Below, piece after piece: positions 39,196 to 48,086 of a DNA stretch of 64,000 nt. Position 1 is the stretch's first letter. Every line of letters begins with the position of its first letter. The DNA is from Mycobacterium sp. Root265 (GTDB lineage: Bacteria; Actinomycetota; Actinomycetes; Mycobacteriales; Mycobacteriaceae). Under the pieces are notes generated by a model. The model saw nothing but the letters and a program-made list of their open reading frames with translations, was not told where the DNA came from and searched no databases. The position numbers were made by a program, and so were the translations under genes. The stretch lies in contig NZ_LMJA01000030.1 in the NCBI RefSeq assembly GCF_001428895.1, positions 585,644-649,643 on the forward strand, in the 5' to 3' direction.

Positions 39196-40356
39196 TCAGC
39201 GGCCGCAGTTGGGGTTAGGCCCCTTGGAGGCCGCCACCCGCTGCACCGACGCATCCACCGCGGCCGGGGACAGCTCGCCGGCGGCGACCGCCTGCTCCAG
39301 GCGGTCCAGGACGGCGGGAACCTCGGCGGTGGTGATCCACAGCGCGACATCGGCGCCGGCCTGCAAGGACTTCAGCACCGCCGCCGCGACTCCATACTGC
39401 TGGTTGATCGCGGCCATGCTGGACAGGTCGTCGGTGTAGACGAGGCCACCGAAACCGAACTCGGTGCGCAGCAGGTTGTAGGCCGCGGGACTCAGGCTGG
39501 CCTGCTCGCCGCCGGTCAGCCCGGGCACCTGCATGTGGCCCACCATCACCGCCACCGGCGGCTGGGCCGTCAACGTGCGGTACGGGACCAGGTCGTCGTT
39601 CTGCAGTTCGGCCAGCGGCGGGGTGGACACGGCACCGGTGTGCGAGTCACCCGAGGCGCGCCCGTGGCCGGGAAAATGCTTGAGCACCGGCAGCACGCCG
39701 GCGTCGCGCAGGCCGCGCGCATAGGCGCCGGCGTACTCGGTCACCGTCTCCGGATCGTCCCCGAACGAGCGGTCACCGATCGCGGCGCTCTCACCGGTCA
39801 CGTCGACGACCGGCGCGAAATCCACGGTGATGCCCAGGCCGCGCATGGCCCGGCCGCGCTCGAGCGCGATCCCGTACACCTCGTCGGAGGTCTTGGTCTG
39901 GGCCAGCTCCCGTGCCGAGGGCTGGCTGCCGATCACACCGGCCAGCCGGGACACCCGGCCGCCCTCTTCGTCGACGCTGACGGCCAGCGACAGCGGGCCC
40001 GAGTTCGCCGCGATGTCGGCCAGTGGCGCACCGAGCATCGACTTGTCGGTCCAGCTGCCGATCATGATGCCGCCGACATGCTGGTCGGCGACCACCGCGC
40101 GGGCGTCGGCGGCATTGCTGACACCGACCATCAGCAGCTGGGCGAGCTTGTCGCGCGTCGACAGGGTGGCGATATCGCAGGAGCCGGGCGCCGGTGCGGC
40201 CGGCAGCGGCTGATCGAAGGAGGCGTTGCTCGGCACGGGCGCGCCGCTGCTCGCCGGGGCCGGCGGGGCGGCCGCCTCCTGCGGTTCGGCGGGCGAGCAG
40301 GCCAGCAGGAGACCGGACAGCGCGGTCAGGGCACAGAGTGCGCGCGACATCGACAT
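39196..40356 (-). CDS. lpqI: Lipoprotein beta-N-acetylglucosaminidase LpqI (NagZ type, GH3)
   Basis: A 386-residue lipoprotein. The signal peptide ends in the lipobox LLAC at about residues 17-20, followed by a Pro/Ala-rich spacer. The glycoside hydrolase family 3 domain has the NagZ signature KHFPGHGRASGDSH, which carries the catalytic His/Asp pair, and the nucleophile region LVYTDDLSSMAA. It removes N-acetylglucosamine from muropeptides during cell-wall recycling. Two start codons exist, 40356 and 40350, giving an N terminus that differs by two residues. Confidence 0.92.
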   Translation of the reverse strand: MSMSRALCALTALSGLLLACSPAEPQEAAAPPAPASSGAPVPSNASFDQPLPAAPAPGSCDIATLSTRDKLAQLLMVGVSNAADARAVVADQHVGGIMIGSWTDKSMLGAPLADIAANSGPLSLAVSVDEEGGRVSRLAGVIGSQPSARELAQTKTSDEVYGIALERGRAMRGLGITVDFAPVVDVTGESAAIGDRSFGDDPETVTEYAGAYARGLRDAGVLPVLKHFPGHGRASGDSHTGAVSTPPLAELQNDDLVPYRTLTAQPPVAVMVGHMQVPGLTGGEQASLSPAAYNLLRTEFGFGGLVYTDDLSSMAAINQQYGVAAAVLKSLQAGADVALWITTAEVPAVLDRLEQAVAAGELSPAAVDASVQRVAASKGPNPNCGR

Positions 40357-40396
40357 GGGTCTCGAGACTAGCGGTCCGCACTCGATCGGCAGCCGT

Positions 40397-40690
40397 TCAC
40401 CAGACCTGCAGTGCGCACGGGACCCCGTGGGACTGCAGCCAGCTGCGCTCGCCGACGGCCATGATCGTGTCGGCTGCGGCACACACCGCGTCGAGCAGGG
40501 CGGCGTCCGGACCGACGCCCAGTGCGGCCCGCAGCGCCGGCAGGTCCTCGGGTTCCACCGACACGTGATATTCGTATCCGTCCAGGTAGGCGCGGTCGAA
40601 CCCGGCGAACACCAGGGCGCCGGTGGGCCCGAGGCTCACCCACACGGTGCACGTCGCCGAGCGCCAGAACTCCCGCTCCGCCGAAGTCAC
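40397..40690 (-). CDS. Conserved hypothetical protein, 97 residues
   Basis: A frame from GTG 40690 (behind GGTGGGG) to 40397, encoding a small soluble protein (ATCTVWVSLGPTGALVFAGFD, then an acidic helix and a C-terminal WLQSHGVPCALQVW). The frame extends further upstream, but that part is antisense to the small exported-protein gene. I do not recognise the family. It lies between lpqI (same strand, 40 bp downstream) and the divergent small membrane protein gene. No active-site motif is visible. Confidence 0.55.
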   Translation of the reverse strand: MTSAEREFWRSATCTVWVSLGPTGALVFAGFDRAYLDGYEYHVSVEPEDLPALRAALGVGPDAALLDAVCAAADTIMAVGERSWLQSHGVPCALQVW

Positions 40691-40721
40691 CCCACCATTC
40701 TGACGTGCTAGGTTGGCGGGC

Positions 40722-40895
40722 ATGGAACGGTTCGTCGTGCCCGCTGCGGCCAGCGTTGTGGTCGGCCTGCTGTTGGGCGCGGCGGCGATCTTCGGCGTGA
40801 CGCTGATGGTCCAGCAGGACACCAAGCCACCGGTGCAATCGGGAGACCCGGCGTCCTCGGTGCTCAACCGCGTTGAATACGGCGACCGGGCCTGA
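40722..40895 (+). CDS. Small single-helix membrane protein (DUF2613, Rv0236A-like)
   Basis: A 57-residue peptide with one N-terminal hydrophobic helix (VVPAAASVVVGLLLGAAAIFGVTLMVQ) and a polar tail ending SSVLNRVEYGDRA. The matching M. tuberculosis gene (Rv0236A, from memory) is likewise just before aftD. The first codons of aftD overlap its last 23 bases, so the two are translated together. It may be an accessory subunit of the arabinosyltransferase, which is inference from coupling only. Confidence 0.85.
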   Translation: MERFVVPAAASVVVGLLLGAAAIFGVTLMVQQDTKPPVQSGDPASSVLNRVEYGDRA

Positions 40896-43800
40896 CCCGG
40901 GCGCGCCGGCAGCCGGAGTTCGGAATCAACTGTCGCGGCGTTGGCTGTGGCTGGTCGGCACCGCATTTCTGATACTGGCGTTCATCCAGTCGCCGGGCCG
41001 CATCTCTCCTGACACCAAACTCGATCTCACCGCCAACCCGCTGCGGTTCCTCGCACGTGCCGCCGATCTGTGGAACAGCGACCTGTCGTTCGGGCAGGCC
41101 CAGAACCAGGCCTACGGCTACCTGTTTCCGCACGGCGCGTTCTTCCTGGCCGGCGATGTGCTGGGCGTGCCGGGCTGGGTGACCCAACGGTTGTGGTGGG
41201 CGCTGCTGCTCACCGTCGGGTTCTGGGGCCTGCTGCGGGTGGCCGAGGCGCTGGGGATCGGCACCACCAGCGCGCGGATCATCGCCGCGACGGCCTTCGC
41301 CCTGTCCCCGCGGGTGCTGACCACCCTGGGCGCCATCTCCTCGGAGACGCTGCCGATGATGCTGGCGCCGTGGGTTCTGCTGCCCGTGATCTACGCCATG
41401 CGCGGCGACGACCGGATCCGGTTGCTGGCCGCGCGTTCGGCAGCGGCCGTGGCGCTGATGGGCGCGGTCAACGCCGTCGCCACCCTGACCGGCTGCCTGG
41501 CCGCCGTCATCTGGTGGGCGGCGCACCGCCCGAACCGGCAGTGGTGGCGGTTCACCGCGTGGTGGGCGCTGTGCACGGCGTTGGCCATCACCTGGTGGTC
41601 GGTCGCGCTGGTGATGCTGGGCCGCATCAGTCCGCCGTTCCTGGATTACATCGAGTCCTCCGGGGTCACCACTCGCTGGCTGTCGCTGACCGAGGTGCTG
41701 CGCGGCACGGACAGCTGGACACCGTTCGTCGCGCCCACCGCCACCGCGGGTTCGACGCTGGTCACCAGTTCGGTCGCGGTGCTGGCCACCACCCTGGTCG
41801 CGGCGGCCGGGCTGGCCGGCCTGGCGATGCGCACCATGCCGGCCCGGGGCCGGCTCATCGCGATCCTCTTCGTCGGCATCACCCTGCTCGCCGTCGGTTA
41901 CTCGGGCGGGCTGGGTTCCCCGATCGCCACGCAGGTGCAGTTGTTCCTCGACGCCGACGGCACCCCGCTGCGCAACGTGCACAAGCTGGAACCGTTGATC
42001 CGGCTGCCCCTGGCGCTGGGCCTGGCGCATCTGCTGGGCCGGATACCCCTGCCCGGCACCGTGTCCCGGCCCAGCTGGGTGCGCGCGTTCGCCTACCCCG
42101 AACGCGACAGGCGGGTCGCCGTCGGCCTGGTCATCCTGACCGCGCTGGCCGCGGGCACCTCACTGGCCTGGACCGGCCGGCTGACCCCGCCGGGGAGCTT
42201 CGAGGCGATCCCCGGCTACTGGCACGACACCGCGGACTGGCTCGATGAGCACAACACCGACCGCGGACGGGTGCTCGTCGCGCCGGGCGCCCCGTTCGCG
42301 ACCCAGGTGTGGGGCAACAGCCATGACGAGCCACTGCAGGTGCTGGGCAACAACCCCTGGGGCGTGCGCGACTCGATCCCGCTGACCCCACCGGAGACCA
42401 TTCGAGCGCTCGACTCGGTGCAGCGGCTGTTCGCCGCCGGGCAACCCTCGGCCGGCCTGGCGGATACGCTTTCCCAGCAAGGTATTTCGTTTGTGGTGGT
42501 GCGCAACGACCTGGATCCGGACGCATCACGGTCCGCACGCCCGATCCTGGTGCACCGTGCCATCGACGGGTCGCCCGGCCTGACCAGGGTCGCGGAATTC
42601 GGTGATCCGGTGGGGCCGGGAACCCTGGAGGGGTTCGTCACCGACAGCGGCCTGCGTCCCCGCTACCCGGCGATCGAGATCTACCGCGTCGACGACGCCC
42701 GGCCCGCGCCGTATCTGACCGACCTGGATGCGATGGCCCGCGTCGACGGCGGCCCGGAAGCCTTGTTGCGCCTTGCCGAACGACGCCGACTGACCGGGCG
42801 TGAACCCCTCGGGCCGATGCTGCTGACCGCCGACGCACAGCGTGCCGGTGTCGGCGCCCCGCTGGTGACGGTGACCGACACGCCACTGGCCCGCGAAACC
42901 GATTACGGCCGGGTGGACAACCATTCCTCGGCGGTGCGCACCCCCGACGAGCGGCGTCAGACCTTCAACCGGGTGATGGACTATCCGGCCGGCACCGACC
43001 CGCTCTATGCGAGGTGGACCGGCGGCAATATCAGCGTCTCCAGCTCTGCGGCGGATTCGACTGCGCTACCCAATGTTTCGCCGTCCTCCGGGCCGGCCGC
43101 GGCCATCGATGCCGATTCCTCGACAAGTTGGGTGTCCAACTCGCTGCAGACCGCGCTGGGCCAGTGGATGCAGGTCGACTTCGACCATCCGGTGACCAAC
43201 GCCGCGGTCACCATCACCCCCAGCGCCACCGCTGTCGGCGCGCAGGTCCGCCGCATCGAGGTGTCCACGATCAACGGCACCACCACTCTGCGATTCGACG
43301 AGCCCGGTAAACCGTTGTCCGCGGCGCTGCCGTTCGGTGAGACGCCGTGGATGCGGATCACCGCCGTCGGCACCGACGACGGCTCACCCGGTGTGCAGTT
43401 CGGCATCACCGATCTGTCCGTGACCCAGTACGACGCATCGGGTTTCGCCCATCCGGTCACCCTGCGGCGCACCGTGGACGTGCCGGGTCCGCCCGCGGGA
43501 TCGGCGGTCGCGCAATGGGATCTCGGCTCCGAGCTGCTGGGCCGGCCGGGCTGCGCGGAAGCACCGGACGCCATCCTCTGCGCGGCCACCATGGCGCTCG
43601 CCCCCGAGGAGGCGGTCAACATGAGCCGCACCCTGACGGTTCCGGAGGCCACCGCGGTCACCCCGACGGTATGGGTGCGGGCGCGACAGGGTCCACGGCT
43701 GGCCGATCTGATCAGCGAGCCCGGAAACACCCGCGCGACCGGCGATTCGGATCTGATCGACGTACTCGGCTCGGCCTACGCCGCCACCGACGGCGATGTG

Positions 43801-45087
43801 CGCACCGCGTGGACGGCACCGCAGAACAATGTGCAGCTCAAGAAGCCGCCGACGCTGACGGTGAAACTGCCCGCGCGCACCGAGGTTTCCGCGCTGACCC
43901 TGACACCGAGTGCCACGGTGCTGCCGGCACATCCGACGATGGTCGCCATCGACCTGGGCGCCGGCCCGCAGGTCCGCCGCCTCGACGGCGGCGGGCCGCA
44001 GACCTTCGACCTGTTCCCCGCGGTGACCGACACTGTGCAGGTGTCGATCCTGGACTGGACCGATGTGATCGACCGCACCGCACTGGGTTTCGATCAGCTC
44101 AAGCCCACCGGCCTGGCCGAGGTGACCGTCCTGGACCGCGCGGGCAAGCCGATTGCGGCGGCCGACCCGGCCGACGGGGGCCGCCCGATCACGTTGCCGT
44201 GCGGCAGGGGGCCGATCATCGGTGTGGCCGGGCAGTTCATCCAGACCTCGGTAGCCACCACCGTCGGTGCGCTGCTGGACAACGAGCCCATCGCGGCGAA
44301 GCCCTGCCAGACCGAGCCCGTCACGCTACCCGCGGGCCAGCAGGAACTGGTGGTCAGCCCGGGCGAGGCATTCGTGGTCGACGGCGTCCAACTGGACACC
44401 CCGCGCGCCGCTGAACTGCGCCCGGCACCGATCATCGACGCGCCCACCGGCAAGTGGACCTCCGATCACCGCGAGGTGGAGGTGGACGCGGTGGATCACG
44501 ACCGGGTGATCGTGGTGCCCGAGAGCGTGAATCCCGGCTGGGTCGCCCACACTCAGGACGGCACGGCACTACGCGCCATCACCGTCAACGGGTGGCAGCA
44601 GGGCTGGGTGGTCCCCACAGGCACCAGCGGCACGCTGACGCTGACCTTCCCCTCCAACCTGACCTACCGGATCGGGCTCTTCGGCGGGCTGGCGCTGCTC
44701 CCGATACTGGCTTTGCTTGCGCTGCTGCCGATCCGGCGTGAGAGTACCGGCGAGTCGGCGCAGCCGTGGGTGCCCGCGCCGTGGCTGTCGGGCGCCGCGG
44801 TCCTCGCGGTGGGCGCGCTGATCAGCGGGGTCACCGGGATCGCGGTGGTGGCGGCGGCGATCGGCGTGCGGTACCTGCTGGCGGGACGGGCTTGGTCAGA
44901 GAGGATCACCGTCGGGGTGTCCGCCGGTGGGCTGATCGCCGCCGGCGCGGCCCTGTCCCGTGGCCCGTGGCGCTCGGTGGACGGGTACCTCGGCCATTCG
45001 GTCGGCGTGCAGTTCCTCGCGCTGTTGTCGGTGGCGATGCTCGCGGCGTCGACGGTTGCTATAGATCGAGCACGAGACGTGAAGTGA
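40873..45087 (+). CDS. aftD: Arabinofuranosyltransferase AftD
   Basis: A 1404-residue GT-C-fold membrane glycosyltransferase that adds arabinofuranose from decaprenyl phosphate to arabinogalactan and lipoarabinomannan. The N-terminal half has many transmembrane helices and the conserved first loop SPDTKLDLTANPLRFLARAA, whose acidic residue is the expected catalytic site. The large periplasmic C-terminal part (about 680-1270) has carbohydrate-binding-like repeats (two F5/8-type segments around VQFGITDLSVTQYD and LTVKLPARTEVSALTL), then helices at the end. I begin at TTG 40873, overlapping the preceding gene. The end overlaps the convergent reductase gene by 29 bp. Confidence 0.93.
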   Translation: MNTATGPDPGAPAAGVRNQLSRRWLWLVGTAFLILAFIQSPGRISPDTKLDLTANPLRFLARAADLWNSDLSFGQAQNQAYGYLFPHGAFFLAGDVLGVPGWVTQRLWWALLLTVGFWGLLRVAEALGIGTTSARIIAATAFALSPRVLTTLGAISSETLPMMLAPWVLLPVIYAMRGDDRIRLLAARSAAAVALMGAVNAVATLTGCLAAVIWWAAHRPNRQWWRFTAWWALCTALAITWWSVALVMLGRISPPFLDYIESSGVTTRWLSLTEVLRGTDSWTPFVAPTATAGSTLVTSSVAVLATTLVAAAGLAGLAMRTMPARGRLIAILFVGITLLAVGYSGGLGSPIATQVQLFLDADGTPLRNVHKLEPLIRLPLALGLAHLLGRIPLPGTVSRPSWVRAFAYPERDRRVAVGLVILTALAAGTSLAWTGRLTPPGSFEAIPGYWHDTADWLDEHNTDRGRVLVAPGAPFATQVWGNSHDEPLQVLGNNPWGVRDSIPLTPPETIRALDSVQRLFAAGQPSAGLADTLSQQGISFVVVRNDLDPDASRSARPILVHRAIDGSPGLTRVAEFGDPVGPGTLEGFVTDSGLRPRYPAIEIYRVDDARPAPYLTDLDAMARVDGGPEALLRLAERRRLTGREPLGPMLLTADAQRAGVGAPLVTVTDTPLARETDYGRVDNHSSAVRTPDERRQTFNRVMDYPAGTDPLYARWTGGNISVSSSAADSTALPNVSPSSGPAAAIDADSSTSWVSNSLQTALGQWMQVDFDHPVTNAAVTITPSATAVGAQVRRIEVSTINGTTTLRFDEPGKPLSAALPFGETPWMRITAVGTDDGSPGVQFGITDLSVTQYDASGFAHPVTLRRTVDVPGPPAGSAVAQWDLGSELLGRPGCAEAPDAILCAATMALAPEEAVNMSRTLTVPEATAVTPTVWVRARQGPRLADLISEPGNTRATGDSDLIDVLGSAYAATDGDVRTAWTAPQNNVQLKKPPTLTVKLPARTEVSALTLTPSATVLPAHPTMVAIDLGAGPQVRRLDGGGPQTFDLFPAVTDTVQVSILDWTDVIDRTALGFDQLKPTGLAEVTVLDRAGKPIAAADPADGGRPITLPCGRGPIIGVAGQFIQTSVATTVGALLDNEPIAAKPCQTEPVTLPAGQQELVVSPGEAFVVDGVQLDTPRAAELRPAPIIDAPTGKWTSDHREVEVDAVDHDRVIVVPESVNPGWVAHTQDGTALRAITVNGWQQGWVVPTGTSGTLTLTFPSNLTYRIGLFGGLALLPILALLALLPIRRESTGESAQPWVPAPWLSGAAVLAVGALISGVTGIAVVAAAIGVRYLLAGRAWSERITVGVSAGGLIAAGAALSRGPWRSVDGYLGHSVGVQFLALLSVAMLAASTVAIDRARDVK

Positions 45088-46129
45088 GCGAACGGGATAC
45101 GCAGGTCAACATCGAGGTCTCACGCTCTTCGGCGGTGAGCCTGTTCTCGCGGTGCTCGGGTGTGCCGGCCAGCACCCCGACGCGGCAGGTACCGCAGAAA
45201 CCCTGGCGACACGAGTAGGCGGTGTCGGGGCGGTGCCGTACCAGCGCGTCGAGCACCGATTCGTCGGCGGCCACCGGCAGCACCTCACCGCTGCCGGCCA
45301 GTTCGATCTCGAACGCCGTGCCGTCGCGCACCGGCGGAGCGCTGAAACGCTCGAAATGCAGTGCCGCGGCGCCGGATCTGTCGAAGTTCTGGCGCACCGT
45401 CTCGATCATCGGCGGCGGCCCGCACACGTAGACCGCCCCGCCGGCGGGTGCGTGACCCAGCAGGTCCTCGACGGTCGGCAGTCCGTGTTCGTCATCGAAC
45501 CGGATGGTCACCCGGGACGGGTCCCAGGATGCGATCTCGTCGAGGAACGGAATGCTCTCCGCGCTGCGCCCGCAGTACACGAAATGCCAATCGGTGCCCA
45601 GCCGTTGGGCCGCGAGCACCATCGGCAGCACCGGGGTGATGCCGATACCACCGGCGATGTAGAGCGCCCGGTCGTAGGGAATGAACGGGAAGCCGTTGCG
45701 CGGGCTGCGCACGCTGACCGAATCCCCCACCGACAGCGCATGCATCTCCAGCGATCCGCCACCACCGCCGGGGATCCGGCGCACCGCGATCCGGTACTGC
45801 GACCGGTCCTGCGGGTCACCGCACAGCGAGTACTGCCGGCGCCGCCCCGACGGCAGGTGCAGATCGAGGTGACTGCCGGGCTGCCACGCGGGCAGCGTGG
45901 CGCCGTCGGGCGCGGCGAAGGTCAGTGCGACCACGTCGTTGTCCTGGGCGACGACGGTGCGTCCGGTCACCTGCAGCGTGAGCGCGGCGTCAGCGCCGCG
46001 AAGGGCACGTTCGTCGCCGTAGTCGGCCTGGGTGACGCGCCCCAGCCAGAACCGTTCCAGAAGCGACACAACAAAATTCGTCGCCCGGTCGTCGAGCGGT
46101 GTGCCCAGCGGCGGTGCGGGACGCTTCAC
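45059..46129 (-). CDS. FAD/NAD/2Fe-2S ferredoxin reductase
   Basis: A 356-residue electron-transfer protein of the phthalate dioxygenase reductase/VanB type. After an N-terminal extension of about 50 residues come the FAD-binding domain (RQYSLCG at 99-103), the NAD domain (GGIGITPVLPM at 160-170, YVCGPPPM at 234-241) and a C-terminal plant-type 2Fe-2S domain with Cys307, Cys312, Cys315 and Cys343. It takes electrons from NAD(P)H to an oxygenase. GTG 46129 overlaps the stop of the upstream di-iron gene as GTGA, so translation is coupled and that protein is the likely partner. The open frame beyond 46129 is a shadow of that gene. Confidence 0.9.
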   Translation of the reverse strand: MKRPAPPLGTPLDDRATNFVVSLLERFWLGRVTQADYGDERALRGADAALTLQVTGRTVVAQDNDVVALTFAAPDGATLPAWQPGSHLDLHLPSGRRRQYSLCGDPQDRSQYRIAVRRIPGGGGGSLEMHALSVGDSVSVRSPRNGFPFIPYDRALYIAGGIGITPVLPMVLAAQRLGTDWHFVYCGRSAESIPFLDEIASWDPSRVTIRFDDEHGLPTVEDLLGHAPAGGAVYVCGPPPMIETVRQNFDRSGAAALHFERFSAPPVRDGTAFEIELAGSGEVLPVAADESVLDALVRHRPDTAYSCRQGFCGTCRVGVLAGTPEHRENRLTAEERETSMLTCVSRSLTSRLVLDL

Positions 46130-47022
46130 CGCGCCGCGGCCCGCGCGGCGGGCGAGGAGGCCAGGTAGGCGACGGCCTGGGCGGTGTCCCCGACATCGCC
46201 GGGGTGATACCGCGGCGAGAAGTACTGCATCCCACGCCATGCGGTGTGCGTGATCGACGGGGTGACGCCGCGGCGCCCGGAACGGATCAGGCCGCGCCAG
46301 ATTGCTTTTCGCTTGCACCGCGACATCGTCAGGTTCGGGTCGACCCGCATCAGGTACCGGGTGGCCTGCCACAACAAGTACAACAACATCGGGCCTGCCA
46401 CGACCTGCGCCCAGGCGCGCCGCGCGTAGTTGTGGTCGAAATAGCGCAGCACGTCGTGGGACACCATGCGGTGCTCGACCTCTTCGGCGCCGTGCCAGCG
46501 CAGCAGGTCGACGATCGTCGGGTGCGCCGTCTGGCCGTTGAGCCGTTCGGCGTTGAGCACCCAGTCGCCCAGGAACGAGAAGATGTGTTCCAGCGCGGCC
46601 ATCACGGCCAGCCGCTCCACCAGATAGTTGTGCGCCTTGGCGCCGGTGGCGTCGCGCGGGCCCAGGAGGCTGCCGAACACCCAGTGCGCGCGGTCGAGCA
46701 CCGGGGCCGGGTCGATGCCGTGCCGCTCCAGGTACTCGTTGACGCCGGAGTGGGCGTTGGCGTGCATGGCCTCCTGGCCCATGAAGCCGATGACGTCCTC
46801 GCGGAGTTTCTCGTCCTCGATGTGCGGCAACGCCTCTTTGAGGATCGAGACGAACCACTCCTCACCGGCGGGCAGCAGCAGGCTCAGCCCGTTGTACAGG
46901 TGCGATGCGTACGGGTCGTCGTACACACACTGAGCAGGCACGTCGGTGAGATCGAACTGCACCGCACGTGCGTGCAGCGCGATCGCCGCACCGTCCGGGG
47001 TGTCCGTGTCCAACTTCTCCAT
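46126..47022 (-). CDS. Ferritin-like di-iron protein (PF10118 'metal-dependent hydrolase')
   Basis: A 298-residue all-helical protein usually labelled predicted metal-dependent hydrolase. Its residues instead follow the di-iron carboxylate pattern: Glu in AGEEWF (about 54-55), ExxH in QEAMH (84-87), Glu145 in ALEHIF and ExxH in EVEH (181-184). This E...ExxH...E...ExxH order is that of ferritin-like oxygenases and desaturases. A hydrophobic helix (VVAGPMLLYLLWQATRYLM) suggests membrane association. The coupled reductase downstream would supply electrons. I start at ATG 47022; a TTG two codons upstream is possible. The substrate is unknown, and a lipid is a guess from the helix and neighbours. 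Confidence 0.82.
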   Translation of the reverse strand: MEKLDTDTPDGAAIALHARAVQFDLTDVPAQCVYDDPYASHLYNGLSLLLPAGEEWFVSILKEALPHIEDEKLREDVIGFMGQEAMHANAHSGVNEYLERHGIDPAPVLDRAHWVFGSLLGPRDATGAKAHNYLVERLAVMAALEHIFSFLGDWVLNAERLNGQTAHPTIVDLLRWHGAEEVEHRMVSHDVLRYFDHNYARRAWAQVVAGPMLLYLLWQATRYLMRVDPNLTMSRCKRKAIWRGLIRSGRRGVTPSITHTAWRGMQYFSPRYHPGDVGDTAQAVAYLASSPAARAAAR

Positions 47023-47030
47023 CGGCAAAA

Positions 47031-47047
47031 CGGTACCCCGGGTACCG
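47031..47047. promoter_or_regulatory. Palindrome in the divergent di-iron/php promoter region
   Basis: CGGTACCC-C-GGGTACCG, 8-base perfect arms around one base, lies 9 bases upstream of the di-iron ATG and 61 bases upstream of the php GTG. It is a candidate operator for both genes, by inference from symmetry and position. Confidence 0.4.
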
Positions 47048-47108
47048 GGTAGATGTCGATACTCGCGAACCGCCTCGGCCGCAGTGGGCGGCTCCTAGCA
47101 TCGGCGGG

Positions 47109-48086
47109 GTGGCCGATACGAACACCGCACGCGGGCCGGTCGATACCGCTGACCTCGGCGTCACGCTCATGCACGAGCACGTCTTCATCATGACCACCGA
47201 GATCGCGGAGAACTATCCAGAGGGCTGGGGCGATGAGGATCGCCGCGTCAGCGACGCCATTGCCCGGCTCAACGAACTGAAATCCCGCGGTGTGGACACC
47301 GTCGTCGACCTGACCGTCATCGGGCTGGGCCGCTACATCCCGAGGATCGCGAAGATCGCGGCGGCCACCGAGATCAACATCGTGGTGGCCACCGGCCTCT
47401 ACACCTACAACGATGTGCCGTTCCGGTTCCACTACCAGGGTCCGGGCACCCTGCTCGACGGACCCGAGATCATGACCGAGATGTTCGTCCGCGATATCAC
47501 CGAGGGCATCGCCGACACCGGCATCAAAGCGGCAATCCTGAAGTGCGCCACCGACGAACCGGGCGTCACCGCGGGGGTGGAGCGGGTGCTGAGAAGCGTG
47601 GCCGCCGCGCACCGGGAGACCGGTGTGCCCATTTCCACCCACACCCATGCCGGCCGCCGGCGCGGCCTGGAGCAACAGCGGATCTTCGCCGAGGAGGGCG
47701 TCGACCTCAGCCGCGTCGTCATCGGGCACTCCGGGGACAGCACCGACCTGGACTACCTGGAGGAACTCATCGCGAGCGGCTCCTACCTGGGCATGGACCG
47801 GTTCGGCATCGATTCGATCCTGCCGTTCGAGCAGCGCGTCGACACGGTGGCCCGGATGTGCGAACGCGGCCACGCCGAGAAGATGGTGCTCTCCCACGAC
47901 GCGTCCTGCTATTTCGATGCGCTCCCCGAGGACATGGTGTCGGTGGTGATGCCCAACTGGCATTACCTGCACATCCACAACGACGTGATCCCGGCGCTGA
48001 AAGAGCGCGGGGTGACCGACGAGCAGCTCACGACCATGCTGGTCGACAACCCGCGGCGGATCTTCGAACACGGCGGCGGTTACTGA
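47109..48086 (+). CDS. php: Phosphotriesterase-like lactonase (Php)
   Basis: A 325-residue amidohydrolase of the phosphotriesterase-like lactonase group. The binuclear metal site is complete: His22 and His24 in MHEHVF, the carboxylated Lys145 in AAILKCATDE, a His in STHTHAGRR (about 178-180), His207 in VIGHSGD and the Asp in VLSHDASC. Relatives open lactones such as acyl-homoserine lactones and weakly hydrolyse organophosphates. GTG 47109 is chosen to match the family N terminus; the longer frame starts within the divergent gene. It is 86 bp from the di-iron gene start and converges on the acyltransferase gene with a 7-base overlap. Confidence 0.9.
   Translation: MADTNTARGPVDTADLGVTLMHEHVFIMTTEIAENYPEGWGDEDRRVSDAIARLNELKSRGVDTVVDLTVIGLGRYIPRIAKIAAATEINIVVATGLYTYNDVPFRFHYQGPGTLLDGPEIMTEMFVRDITEGIADTGIKAAILKCATDEPGVTAGVERVLRSVAAAHRETGVPISTHTHAGRRRGLEQQRIFAEEGVDLSRVVIGHSGDSTDLDYLEELIASGSYLGMDRFGIDSILPFEQRVDTVARMCERGHAEKMVLSHDASCYFDALPEDMVSVVMPNWHYLHIHNDVIPALKERGVTDEQLTTMLVDNPRRIFEHGGGY

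Noticed and set aside
46130-46858. N-terminal extension of the ferredoxin reductase frame up to 46858
   Set aside because: It overlaps the di-iron gene in another frame. The extension is Arg/Gly/Ala-rich and the GTG at 46129 gives a normal protein with GTGA coupling.
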